Shown here in pieces: positions 1 through 11,991 of a DNA stretch of 64,000 nucleotides; the first letter of the stretch is position 1, and each line of letters starts with the position of its first letter. The DNA lies in the NCBI RefSeq assembly GCF_022458985.1, contig NC_061777.1:20673668-20737667 (forward strand), in the 5' to 3' direction. The position numbers and the translations under genes are program-made. Origin of the DNA: Mugil cephalus. Lineage: Eukaryota; Chordata; Actinopteri; Mugiliformes; Mugilidae. Below the pieces are notes generated by a model. That model searched no databases. It was not told where the DNA came from and was given only the letters and a program-made list of their open reading frames with translations.

Positions 1-675
1 ATTACTGACAAAAAGACACACACACACACACACACACACAGAGTCACACACACGCATATACACATACACTCTGCAACACAGGCGATTAATAAATTTTAAG
101 TTACAATCCACACAGGTGAAAGGGCCTGAAAGCGTTGCCCTGACTTTATCGTGGGCCTTGTTCTCCCTGAGATCAACAGGAAGCTCACAGGAGTTTAGTT
201 GTTGTTGCTGCTTTCACACCTTGACGGTCTCAGGTTGCATTTGCTCGTTCCATTGAGAAACTTTTTTTTGGGGTCAATTTGACCCCTTGGGGACAGGAAA
301 GAGAAAGAAAGTGTTGGTTTCCTTTTCCTAGAGGCCAAATCAAAGATTGGCAGTGAACGCAACCCTGTCCAATTCCCCTTGTTTCTATGGAAATTGACAC
401 TGATTAACATTTCCTTGCCTGCTCGTCCAAAGGGAGAAGAGAGGGAACACTTTCTCCCATGCGTCCGCGCCATCGACTTTACCACGTAACTCACATCGGA
501 GTGTGCGGCGGCGGACACAGACGTGGTTTGAAAAAACATCGGCATAGTGGAACCTCAGTAAAAACACTAAAATGCAGCAATGTTACACCTCTGTAGCGGA
601 TTATTGGAAAATCCACTAATCAAACACTGAGCAATGGGATTAGCCGGTGGTGGGAAGTAAATACAGAGAACTCAC
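1..675. other. msi1 intron, left edge, with CA-rich microsatellite
   Basis: This is intronic sequence of msi1, because the next exon expected from the protein is not found here. A CA-rich simple repeat lies near positions 17-54. No exon, RNA gene or complete mobile element was recognised in the rest. Confidence 0.6.
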
Positions 676-1787
676 TGTTTTTGAGTCCAACTCGTGCCTG
701 GTTTGGGCCAAAACTTTATCCACGCCGGCCTGATCAACAAAGGTGACGAATCCGAACCCTCTGCAGACATGAGGGGAGAAGGTATTAATGACACGAGAAC
801 CGATGTTGACATGCAATGATACGTTATGAGCAGGGAGGAATCACGGAGGTCAGATAAACTTTCAGCTCCGGCGGAGGAGCCGGGCTCACAGCTCCCTCAC
901 CTCGAGCGCTTAGTAACCGGATCTCGCATCACCATACACTCCTTCACCTCGCCATACTTGCAGAAGTACTCCTTCAGACCCTCTGGGACACAAAACGAGA
1001 CACATTATCAGATGGACCAAGAGATTAACGACTAACAACTTCTTTTTGCTCAAAACTTTCCCCACAGAGAGTCACTGCTGAGATTTCTTCCATACATTTT
1101 TAAAGTCTGGGTGTCAAACATAAAATGGGCTCTGATTAGAGTTTAAAGGATGTAAAATTACACAATAATTCATCATGTAACTACAAGCTGTATCATTTAA
1201 ACACAACCTGTTTAATCAAGAATTTATCCTATGGAAGTTCTGAATGGGGGCATTCATCTGGGGGCAGGTTTCACGGTTTAAAATTAAAATAAAATAAACA
1301 ATGATATAAAGAGAAATGTTAAGAAATACATCTTTTAAATTACTGTTTGATTTTTTAAAGACACCGTGTCATTTCAAGAGAGCTGGTGGTGTGAGGAAAA
1401 AAAAGTAGAAGAAAAAGATTTACCTTGAGTTGTTTGCCAGCTGAGTCCACCAATGAACATTTTGCTGTGGGGAAAAAAAAAACAGAAAAATAAAATTCAA
1501 ATTTGCAATCACTACTGTTTGTGAGGTTACGCGGTAATAACAAAGTTTCTGCTGAGGATTTTCCAGAGTGTCTCATCCCTGATTTTACATGAAGGCTCTC
1601 TGTGTGAGTCAGGCTGCAGACCAGACTCCACTCGCAGAATACCAGGTCTGAGTCTGAGGTACGACACAAAGTTTAAAAAGCAAAGTTTTTCTTTTTCTTT
1701 TTTGTTTTTCCTTTTTTTTTTCCATTACCAGGGGTCGTGAGGGGAGTCCGTGGTGGACAGGCTGCTCTGGCTCCCTTCCGTCTCCAT
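676..1787 (-). CDS. msi1: Musashi RNA-binding protein 1, 5' part (partial)
   Basis: This is the N-terminal part of an RNA-binding translational regulator that acts in the cytoplasm of neural and epithelial progenitor cells. Four coding exons are visible on the minus strand: 1729-1787, 1424-1464, 901-982 and 676-760. All have GT-AG borders and their phases agree. Exon 1 starts [10 protein letters not shown] and ends in SPHDP. The following exons give the start of the first [16 protein letters not shown] (RNP2), then a segment ending in [10 protein letters not shown], then GFGFVTF (RNP1) and [20 protein letters not shown]. The [11 protein letters not shown] segment is typical of Musashi-1; Musashi-2 has ADPASVDKVL there. 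The gene runs off the left edge inside the RRM1-RRM2 region. The start at 1787 is chosen because the family begins MET and joins the RRM four residues after SPH. Sequence from about 1790 to 2000 is GC-rich 5'UTR and promoter. Confidence 0.95.
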
Positions 1788-4700
1788 TCCGTGTCCTCGC
1801 GGTGAGTGTGACTGACTGAGTGTGTCCGGGCCGAGCCGTGCGGGAAAACAGGCGGAGAGTGAGTGAGCTGGGCGGGTTTGGCCCGGGGTGACAGAGAGGG
1901 GAGCGGGCCAGATGCAGGCTGGGACAGACTCCACCTCCTCCTCCACTCAGTCCCCGCCGCTGTCCCTCTCTCTCATCCCACCACCGAGGTTCCGGCGTGA
2001 CGGTCTCCTGCTCTCAACCCTACTGCCTCCGGTCTGACCTTTCCAAATAAAAGCCCGGCGGAGAGACAGCAGATGCCACGTGGGCTTTCATCATCTCGGA
2101 CTGGCTGCATGTGGAAACTAAAAATGAAAGATTGCAACGACGTGTGAAGGAGTGCCTCAGAAATGTTTAGAATTCTTGATTTTGCAATTTTCCCACTTTA
2201 CATAAACTTTCTTTCATGTTCATTCTACATTTTCTTTTGCTGTCATTTATTTTATTTTACTTGTTACTTCTTTATTGCAACAAACAACACAACAACATCC
2301 TCGTATATGTGAACATATCTGGTAAAAAATGTGATTCTAAATTTTATTCTGTTGCTAAAATAAAAAAGTAAACTGAAAGCAATGTGTTTAATTCATAATA
2401 ATAATCCCTTAAACACAGATTAGCTTCAGTGAGAAATGTAAAGAAACATTTTAAGGATCTAATCAGTACAGCTAAATAAAGACCTATCTATTGGAATATC
2501 AAAAAAAAAATACAATTTCATATTGCAGGAAGAATTAATGATATTTTCTGCATTTTGTGATTTCAGTAAAGCACAATCTTAAAATGTACTTTGGAGAGTT
2601 GTTGCATAAATTAAGGTTATGCCTGTGAAGGTCTTCAGAACTGAAAAAAAAACACTTGGATGAGTGGCGAAACGTATTCAAGAAATTGTATAAGTCCAGT
2701 TGCCTTTGTTCAACGCATGGTTCATCACTTTCATCTTAACAGTTTTATGTCTTACGTCACGGTCAGTGGGAAAAAATCCAATAAATTCTATCAAAGACTG
2801 GAAAAACCTGAGTTTTTGAACTCAAATAACTCAAACAACAAACGTTAAGCTTTTATTTTGTAGAAAGAATGTCCTAACTTCCGGCCATGTTCTTGCTAAC
2901 TTTGACTTACTTGTTGCAATTTCCACAACAGTGCGACAAATCACGCAAAATTTACAGCTTCGGAAACTTGTCTGCTTACAGAGCTGGAGTGGCCGTTTAA
3001 ACTGTGTAAACACCAGATGAAAGGCTTAAGTGACTCTTTTTTTCGCAAAAGTGTGTAAAGAAATACTTTTTACACTACGTGTGAAAATAAAAAATAAATA
3101 AACAACGCAATTTCTTTGCCATTGAAGTTACTGGCTTTAATAAGACAGGGATGAAAAGAGATACTGCAGTTTTAATGTTGAGTAAAATTATTATATAAAC
3201 GCTGCATTGTCCTTAGAGTGAATTGGTTTGACAACTAGTGTTGAGTTGGGAAATTAGTTATGAATCCTTGCTTCCTGTAGTCTGTTTAAATCTTTTAAAG
3301 TCAACATGGAGTCAGTGATAAGTCATGTTAACTCACACATACGAGCTTCAGTAGCGTTTCTGAAGTGTTTGAATGAAAACCTTTTGGTTGCTTATACGTT
3401 ATATTATTATTATTAGATTAGATCGATCAGCGTGGACGTTAGTTACACGTCTGTCTTAATACACGGCCCATATAGTTCAGACCAGCACATGCAGTGCGGT
3501 ATAAGAGGAGGTTTGTGTGTGCTGTGTACTCATTCATTGCTGGGGTTTAAGTATTTAATTAGTACCAAAGCCAGCTTCGGCTAATCTTCTCAACACTGAC
3601 TCAACATGTGACCAGGTAGCTAATGTTAAGGCCAATCAATAGCCCAGCAACTCAACAAAGACAATGACAGCATTGACTTATAGTGGGTATAAAATGAGAG
3701 CCGTCCTACCCAAAGTTCAGAGTTTGGGACAAACTTCTGAGCGCGTTTTGGACGTTGAGACTATGGAATAGGCAAAAAAAAATACACAGCGCTGATTATG
3801 TCTCCACAATGTGCCCACCACATATCATGGAGCAACCGCAAGATCAGAGTGTGTGGCGTAGGATGCACAGGCACAGATTTAGATTCGCGACCGTCCTCTC
3901 CAACGCCGGTTTAACCTCGCTGAGCACGGCCGCCGGGGTCCTGCCAGCACAGAGGCCTACTCTCTCCTCCGCAGATGAACAGATGAAGCTCTGGAAGTGG
4001 GACAGGGGCTATTTGGACAGGAATTAAGGGGTGTGTTAAATTTCTGCATGCATGATCAATGGGGTTGAATGGTGGCGTTGGAGATGGGGGTGAGGGGGAG
4101 AGCACACTAGGCCGAGGCAGAGACAAACACAGGGGGGAGAGAGAGCTAAGCGGTGAGAACACAGAGGCAGAGGCGGCGAGCAATGGTTCACTAATGAGAG
4201 ATGGACAGCATGGATTGTATCTCATTACCAATCAACATAGCTTTGAGTCCTCTGGAGAGGGAAAATGCAGGCTCTAATGTGTGCTGCATGTGTTCCTTTT
4301 TGATAAACCCTGCTTGTGTGGTGGAGCATTAGTCACAGCGGTATCTGAGCCGCTGGAAATCCACACACACTGCCCTCTGTCCGTTTTGGTGAGGACTTTC
4401 CTCTGAATAGTACAATGGGACTTAATTACAGGTCAGTGGCATGTCTCAGGGAGATAGAGGGAGCTCTGTTACCCTTCCAAATACAGTATAATGCCATCTT
4501 CCCAAGGGTGGGGTGGAGTAACAAGAGCTCGACACAAAAAGGTGCTGATAGGCTGAACCTGAGAAAGGTATAAGGTGATCCAGGCAGAGAAAGTGAGCGT
4601 TTTACACTGAAAAGAGTGAGAAGAAAGATAAAAGACCACATTAACTCTCAAAGGGTTTGTGCCATTCAGGGTGCCCTCTTTCCTTTCCACTTTGCTTCCA

Positions 4701-5140
4701 ACTTATCCTTCCAGCCAACTTTCCTTGACAAAAAAAAGACAAAGAAATGCTGAATTAGGAAATAAAAAAGAAATCCACCGTACATGGAGTCCAGCGGAGA
4801 ACTGAAACAGGGCGCGTGGAAGTTTAAACATGCGCACAGTTGCATTTCAGAAGCTTTGAAAACAAACACCTCTTTATTTAAAATGTATGATGCATTTTAA
4901 TTCTTCTGACACTAAGACTTCCTGGTTCTTACCTTAAAGTCACACAGTTTAAGGAAAGAAACGGTGCTGCGGAGGTGAATCGGAATGAAGGTCCTAGAAG
5001 AGAGGGAGATAAACAATAAAACATCAACAGGTGATCAGACGGAGCATAAAATAAGGCCGTGGTGGTAAAAGAAGAAATATCTTGTGCGGTACTTGACAGA
5101 TATAGTGATTCATGAGGAAAATAAAGCTCTTATCAACCAG
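1788..5140. other. msi1 upstream and intergenic DNA, no gene seen
   Basis: The first 250 bases are GC-rich and probably hold the msi1 5'UTR and promoter. The remainder is AT-rich non-coding DNA. Open frames in it (for example near 3755-4277) are short, show no family resemblance and lack convincing splice context. No tRNA or other RNA gene was recognised. Confidence 0.5.
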
Positions 5141-5149
5141 CCCAGTCTT

Positions 5150-5401
5150 CAGGGCCTCCTGCATTTGTCCACTTTTCTCTCTATCTTCTCTGTTTCTACC
5201 GGTCTGGCCTTCAGCAGATGTGTCCCTCCATATGAGCTGAGTTCTGCTCAAGGTTTCTTCCTGTTAAAAGAGAGTTTTTCACCTTCATGCTGCTCTGGAG
5301 GTTTCAGGTTTTCACATTTTTTTTGTAAAGCGTCTTGAGGCAATTTGTATTGTTATTGACGCTATATAAATAAAACTGAATTGAATTGAATTGAATTGAA
5401 T
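5150..5401 (+). repeat. Teleost retroelement 3' tail ending in GAATT repeats
   Basis: The segment carries a phrase very common in fish genomes, GGTTTCTTCCTGTTAAAAG, then TGTAAAGCGTCTTGAGG and GACGCTATATAAATAAA. It ends in tandem GAATT units (about 5382-5401), the usual simple-repeat tail of a SINE or LINE inserted in plus orientation. I recognise the repeat but do not assert a family name. The open frame across it (5084-5338) is not a gene. Confidence 0.8.
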
Positions 5402-6187
5402 TTTAAAAGTGAACATTGTACATTCATCTGTCAGATGAAGGGATTTTACATAAAATCTCATGATGGATGTGCATTTGAACTGAAAGCAGTGTTAAATATT
5501 AAACCAGTTTATAGAAACATCTTTTGGTTTTTGAGCCCCTTGTCCTGTTTCAAATGCAGTTAGCACTTCTACCACAGACAATTTACTCTCTCAATGGTTT
5601 TATTTCAACCATGTGAGACAAAGGAAGGAAAAAAAGTTTGTGTTTCTAAAAAATGAAATAAATAAATAAATAAAATAATAAAAATAAATAAAGACCCTTT
5701 GGAAGAACGTGACACAAAGCTGAACTCAACAGGTGAGGACGTTTTACAACAGTTAGATTAGTTTTTCATGATATTTGATGATGTCTTCGTTACAGGGGGA
5801 GCCTTTATTTATTTATTTATTTATTTATTTTACAAACTGAGTGCTTCAGCTCTAGGTGTATTTTAGCCGCAACATGTCAAAGTTGTAGGTATTTTTTATT
5901 GGTCACTGTACAGGTAAAGCAACAATGAAATGAAAAGACTTGAACTCATACTGTGCAAATTATTAGGTAATTAAAATGTTAAATAAGATAAAGAAGTTAA
6001 ATAAAAATAAATTATGAATTTTACAAACAAGGTAACTATGATAAGAAGCAGTACTTCTAATTTGCTAATTTTTGATTGGGCTCTTTACACTTGCAGACAC
6101 ACACACACCAAGCCCATAACATTAACTTTGCTTGGAGGATGAATCCTGAAACGTCCTGCCTGATAGATACATATAGATGACACAACA

Positions 6188-6201
6188 GCGCCCTCTAGTG
6201 G
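6188..6201 (-). promoter_or_regulatory. Candidate CTCF core motif
   Basis: The plus strand reads GCGCCCTCTAGTGG. Its reverse complement CCACTAGAGGGCGC fits the vertebrate CTCF core at every position. It lies between divergently arranged msi1 and hnf1a, where an insulator would make sense. The same core is also spread by some fish retroelements, so the motif alone does not prove occupancy. Confidence 0.45.
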
Positions 6202-6536
6202 CACAGAGCACAGATCAAACCATGTGTTGATCACCAGCTGATCATTATGCTAAACTTTAGCATTAATGTATTACTTTATTTAAACCACGTGCTTCAACAT
6301 AACATAATAGTCTGGAACACCTGTAATTCATAAAAAAAGAGAAAAGAGTCAGTAAAGTTTGTGTGTGTCCCCAAAGTCTATATGACTGTGAAATACCTAC
6401 AACACACAGTATAATCCTCTCTTCACTACTTTTCAGCCCAGTTTTCTTTGCTTGTTTTCTCAGTCCACGTCCGTAAAATGTAAGCTGTAGCCTCTCCAAA
6501 TGCAACATCCCTTAGTTTTGTTTATAGTTTTTAGGC

Positions 6537-6654
6537 TGCACTTTGGCCACTGCCGAGCACTGAGCGAGTGGGGACAAAGTTCACAGGGCGCATGTAAGGA
6601 GGAGGGGGTGAAGAGGAGGAAGGTTAAAAAAAAAAGAAAATTGACCTTTGAAAG
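6537..6654. promoter_or_regulatory. Candidate HNF4-type sites in hnf1a promoter
   Basis: Two DR1-like sequences precede hnf1a. TGCACTTTGGCCA at 6537-6549 has reverse complement TGGCCAAAGTGCA. TTGACCTTTGAAAG at 6641-6654 contains one perfect AGGTCA half-site in reverse. Mammalian HNF1A is driven by HNF4A through a proximal site, so conservation is plausible, but this is motif reading only. A FOX-like TGTTTGTTTGC is at 6821-6831, possibly within the 5'UTR. Confidence 0.3.
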
Positions 6655-6855
6655 CAAAACAGCAGGTGGAGAGCTAAACCCAAGCAGCTCGGGACACATC
6701 GGGAGGAAATTCATCAAAGGAAAATGAAAGTTCTATCTTTCACATCTGAAGAGGGACTAGAGAGGCCCGACGCTGGCCGACTGGCTGTTATTTGAGCGTG
6801 GTGGTTGCACATGAGAGCAGTGTTTGTTTGCAAGGCAGCAGCGAGGTAAGGCATA

Positions 6856-9800
6856 ATGGAGGGAAAGGAGCGGGCCAGGGCAGCTAAAGCGAGGCCGAGC
6901 CGTCTCACTGCACTTCAGGAGCAGCTGATCTGGGCCCTGCTGGAATCTGGACTGTCCCGAGGCGTCCTGGTCCAAGCCATGGGGGAACTGGAGCGAAACA
7001 GGGCGAGTGCTGGCATCGAGAAGGGAGAGAGGGGGGATGGAGAGAGCTCAGAGGAGGGAGAAATGGATTTCCCACCGCCTATATTCCGGGATCTGGAGAA
7101 GCTTCCCCCAGAAGAGGCGTCCAAGCTGAGGGCTGAAGTCGACCGATTACTGCAGTGAGTAGATCCGATCCTTCTCCGGAAGCTCCGTGAGCGGCAAACT
7201 CACCTTAATGTCTCACACTGAAACAACACCAGGTTTTGATCTCTCTCTTTTTTACCTCCTGCATATCCAAAACCAAGCACCCGAGAGCTGAAGCAACAGT
7301 TTACTTGTTTAACACCACCATGCCCCTTTACCTTAATCCCCTCTCTTAACCAAAATCCTCCCTCCTTCACATGCTTCTCTGTCTCACTCTCTGCAATCTG
7401 GCTTCTGAGGCGAATTTAAAGAGGGTTCCTCCTTTGCTAGTTACTAATTACCCACCCCCATCATTATTCTCTGGCCATTTCTTAATAAATAAGCTACATG
7501 CATAGGTGAAGATTAATGGAGCAGGGCTGGACATGTGAGGCAATGTTTGCTCAACGCATGACTGATATTTATTTCTATGTGGGGTTTTAAGGCCTGATTA
7601 TTGGTAATATAAGACAATTTGCTGAATATTGATGCACTAAAAACTCTTTCTGACAGGCTGTTGAGAAATATTATATTCAGTTTATGTAATAATATAAATC
7701 AAATGTGTCTGGGTGAAAGTGAATCTGCTGAAATTAGGTATTTTTGCAGTATTGTGCATATTTTTTGTCTGTGACTAAGTTAAAAAGCCTTAAATTTGTT
7801 TTTTATAAACCTTTCACGTGCTTTTTTCCCCTCCACTGAGCTGAAAAAGGTTGGACTTTGCCCCGGTGTACCTTCCCTTATCTTTCTTTGTCAATAAGCC
7901 TCTCTTTACTTCCCTCTGAGTGACCGTGCCTCGTGTCTATCGCTGAGGCAGACAATCTGTACACTTCTCTGGGAAGTGTTACAAATACCAAAACCGTGTA
8001 CAGGAAATATACGCTTCAACGTAAATGTGCAAAAATGTGAGAGTAAAATATAGTCAGCTCCGGGCACCTTGTGTCTAACAGGGAGGATCCGTGGCATGTT
8101 GCAAAAATGGTGAAAAGCTACATGCAGCAGCATAACCTCCCTCAGAGAGAGGTGGTGGAGTCCACAGGCCTCAACCAGTCCCACCTCTCCCAGCACCTCA
8201 ACAAAGGTACGCCCATGAAGAACCAAAAGAGAGCGGCCCTGTACACCTGGTACGTCAAGAAGCAGTGCGAGATCAGCCAGCGTGAGTACACAAGCCGCTT
8301 TCATCAAATGCCAGGTGCGTAGGAGACTCGGATCAGACAAGTGACACTAAAACATACTTCGTCCTTTTCTCACCAGAATTCACCAATGCCAAACATGGCC
8401 TCGCATCTGTGGAGGAGCAAGGAGAGGACACCAAGAAAGGACGGAGGAACAGGTTCAAGTGGGGTCCGGCGTCTCTGCAGATCCTCTTCCACGCCTACGA
8501 ACGACAGAAAAACCCCAGCAAGGAGGAAAGAGAGGGTTTGGTGGAGGACTGCAACAGGTGAGATCTTCAAAACTGTTTCCCTATAACAACAAACATCCGG
8601 GAGTAAGTTAGCATCAGTCTAATCTGATCACACCTGAGGATCAGATCTGTGTCGGCGAGGGTTTGGTTACATTATATAAATAATAAATAGCATTAGAATG
8701 TGAAGCCGTGAGTCAGTGCGAGTGTGTGTTTCTGTTTCAGGGCAGAGTGTCTTCAGAGGGGGGTGTCTCCCTCCCAGCTCGCTGGCCTCGGCTCCAACCT
8801 CGTCACTGAGGTGCGAGTTTACAACTGGTTTGCCAACCGGCGCAAGGAGGAGGCCTTCCGCCACAAACTGGCCCTTGATACGCCTTTCAGCAACCAGTCT
8901 GCCCCTTCGTCTAACCCCAACCTTCAACACAGTCCCGAACATGGTAGTACTCTATCAACATTAAGACTCAGAGCAGTCTCCTTTGGTCCTCTAGCGTAAA
9001 ACAGTAACCATCACATTCTCGTTGTCGTGACTGTGCTTGTCCGGGTTTCTGCTGCTGCCATTTGAAACCGTCGAGCTGTAAACTTTGAACCTTGCCAGTG
9101 TCGTGGGGCTTGACTTGTGTTGTCTCCTAGGTGTGAAATACAGCCAGCAAATCTCATGTGAGGCCGTGAGCTCGGTCAGAGGCGGCGGAGGGGAGAGAGC
9201 GGGACGTCTCGTGGTCAGTCCTGTCCAACTGGAGCCTAGCCACACACTCCTCGAGACTCATAACCCCAAAGCGGTGAGAGCTCGTGTCGTGGTCTCTTGC
9301 TTTGTTATACTGTCGACTAGCAGCGTGTGCTTTTGCAGTATTAACACCTCTTCCTCTGGTCCCAGGCGTCCAGCGGCGGCCCACTACCCCCAGTAAGCAC
9401 TCTGACCTCCCTACACAGTCTCTCTGCCTCCCCTGCATCCTCCCAGAGCCTCATCATGGCCTCGGTGCCCAGCGTCATGAGCCTCGGGGAGTCCTCTCTT
9501 CTCATCGGTAACGATGGCTCTCTGGTTTCCTTTGTTTTTCTTTGGAAATGGAAACCCTGAGGGAATTGTTGTCGCCTGTTGTTTCGCAGGGTTAACATCC
9601 ACGCAGCCTCAGACTGTGCCCGTCATCAACAACATGGGAGGCGGTTTCACGACTCTCCAGCCAATCTCATTCCAGCAGCAGCTTCACGCCTCCAGCCAGC
9701 AGCCAATATCGCACCAGCTTCAGAGCCACATGGCTGCCAGTCCCTTCATGGCAACCATGGCGCAGCTGCCATGTCACAGTAAGGGCACATAACGACATGC

Positions 9801-10162
9801 GTTTGACGGGTTTTGTTAAGTGCAGATTCATGTGTCTGTTCTCTGCTGCAGTGTACAGCAAGTCGGACTCTCCCCAGTACCATTCGTCCAGTTTGCTGTC
9901 TCAAGCCATGGTCATCACTGACAGTAGCAGCCTGGGGACTCTGACCAGCCTCGCTGCCGTCAGACAGGTACGGGCTTGGGTTTGTCGGTCCGTCAGGGCG
10001 ATCAGTAATCTCATTTTTAAACCCTCTCCTCGATTTTTTGTTTTGGGCAGATTCTGACAGCAGATCCTGAGGAGCACACAGACCCACCTTTACAGGACGA
10101 TTCTCTGCACCTGCAGCCGCACACACCTGTGCCAGGTACACAGCAGTAACATCAGCCTTATT

Positions 10163-10235
<73 letters not shown>

Positions 10236-11487
10236 AAGTTTCCACATTTTTACCATTTACACATCCACGTTTAACAGCACAACACAGTCCAGGATACACG
10301 GATGTTCTTGTGAACTATGTGATGTATTTGGGACTGATCCGTTTGGATCAGAGCGAGACACTGAGTTTAACCAAAAATCACTAATTACATTTCATCACAC
10401 ACTTTAGGGAACGTGTTAATTTGTTTTGTTGGATTTTTTTTGCCATCTGACATCAAACTCATATCTGTCCATTCAATGTAAAGCCAGTTTGTGAACAGAT
10501 CAAATAAAACACGTTATGTGTCAGTTAGTGTTGCAAAGAGCTGCTGCGCCGTGTCCCTGTTTCCAGATTTTAAGCTACGTGTACGCGTATTGACTGGACA
10601 CATGAGCGAGTGGTATAGATCATTTTTATCTAACTCTCTCTCAACAACATGGTACGTTTCCCAACGTGTAGCATCATTGTTACACAATTTAATTTAGATA
10701 AAAGTGCATTCTCCAGTGGTTGCAGTATCTGAAATGCAACATCTGATATTTAAAACAAAACCAGTTGGACATCTTAATGTCTCACCCCCCATCCTAGCTG
10801 CTTCTTCACTTTTAAATGACTGATGGGAGTTGAGGTTTTTATTAAGAACATCTGTGGGTGGTGCTCACCTGAGCTAGGATGTGTTACCAACCAGGTACTC
10901 ATCTGTAATTGAAGAAATTAGTTTTAAGTGTATTTTTTCTTTCCTCTAGCGACTGGTGCTCTGACAGCAGACTAATGACTAGAATATTCAAACTTCAGTT
11001 TAAGTTGACTTTGTTTTAGTTTTGTTTCTGGATGCACCATGACCTGGATTCCTAGGGAGCTTCACAGACATTTAAGGGTTGTGCATGAAGTTGAGAACAA
11101 GCAGAAAATGAAACAAATCCAACAGTGTGGTGGTTAATTGTGTTGAGAAATTTCATCTTCTCGTGCCTCAGCAGTCGAACCATGCTTTTATATTTATATG
11201 AACACTAGTAGGCTGGAATATTAGCCACTTAATGTCCAGTTTTGTCCTCCAACTTACACTTACGTGCATGTAGGGAATCAGATTATTGATACATTACAGA
11301 TGTTTTTAGAAGCTATTTTTCCAAACTCAACGTATTTCTTCCCCTTCCGTCAACAGCTTCGTCTGAGAGCCTAGAGCTGTATCCTGCCTCTCAGACAACA
11401 GACAGTCATCAGTCTCACCTCCTCTCTCCGTCGCCAACAGACATCAGCTCCTATATTCCTTCACAAATGGTCTCTACAGCACAGTAA
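6856..11487 (+). CDS. hnf1a: Hepatocyte nuclear factor 1-alpha (HNF1 homeobox A)
   Basis: This nuclear homeodomain activator controls liver, pancreas, kidney and gut genes. Ten coding exons give 562 aa: 6856-7154, 8082-8281, 8377-8557, 8741-8943, 9131-9273, 9366-9507, 9590-9778, 9852-9967, 10051-10135 and 11357-11487. All have GT-AG borders and matching phases. Residues 15-46 form the dimerization helix region ([18 protein letters not shown]). Exon 2 encodes the atypical POU-specific domain (about 101-167, with [17 protein letters not shown]). The divergent homeodomain spans about 186-266, with [14 protein letters not shown] and the recognition helix [19 protein letters not shown]. Exons 5-10 encode the Ser/Thr/Gln-rich activation region, including [10 protein letters not shown]. 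The N terminus is about 14 residues longer than in the mammalian protein, with the extra [14 protein letters not shown] before the dimerization helix. No other in-frame ATG precedes the helix. custos converges on it 504 bp downstream. Confidence 0.97.
10164..10232. repeat. CA dinucleotide microsatellite in hnf1a intron 9
   Basis: An uninterrupted run of about 34 CA units starts some 30 bases after the exon 9 donor. Because of its length it is probably polymorphic, and it could influence splicing of the last hnf1a intron. Confidence 0.95.
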
Positions 11488-11705
11488 AAGTCTTCAGGCA
11501 ACCTAAGTATCGCCCCTCTGTCTACCGGAGAATGGGGGTGTTTGAAACGGACAGCTACCTCTGGTGCTAATTCCAACGATTCAGCTTTGATGTTTTTCAC
11601 ACAGTCAAACTCCATACAACTGTAATCAGAACAAGGACTGAAATGAGAGAAGATTTACTCTTGATACAGCAGAGAATCAACTGAAAATCAACACCAAAAT
11701 GTATT

Positions 11706-11711
11706 TTTATT
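11706..11711 (-). terminator. Candidate poly(A) signal for custos
   Basis: AATAAA on the minus strand lies 281 bp past the custos stop. If used, the custos transcript would end inside the hnf1a 3'UTR side, giving overlapping antisense tails. No AATAAA was seen on the plus strand for hnf1a between 11488 and 11991. Confidence 0.4.
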
Positions 11712-11991
11712 GCAATAATGTTTTTTAGATTATAAAAATTGTCAAAAGCATGTTACCTGCATTATTATTATTGTTTTTTTTTTTACACTCGGTGTCTTGA
11801 AATGCTCTTCTTCACACTTTGAGTGTCCTTTATAACGAAGTAAAGACAATTTCAAATATAAACATAAACAATGACGAGAAGTCGTCTCCTTGGAACTCCC
11901 TCAAAGTATTCTGTGAAATACCACCCCATTATTTCTATGGAAGATATGAGCACAAACATATCAAAAACTGTGAATCACTTGTCATAAAAAT

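Larger units (their letters stand above)
5402..6855. other. Intergenic DNA upstream of hnf1a
   Basis: This stretch is AT-rich with A/T tetranucleotide runs (about 5645-5692 and 5809-5830). It contains the CTCF-type motif at 6188 and, close to hnf1a, candidate HNF4 and FOX motifs listed separately. No coding region is supported. Confidence 0.5.
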
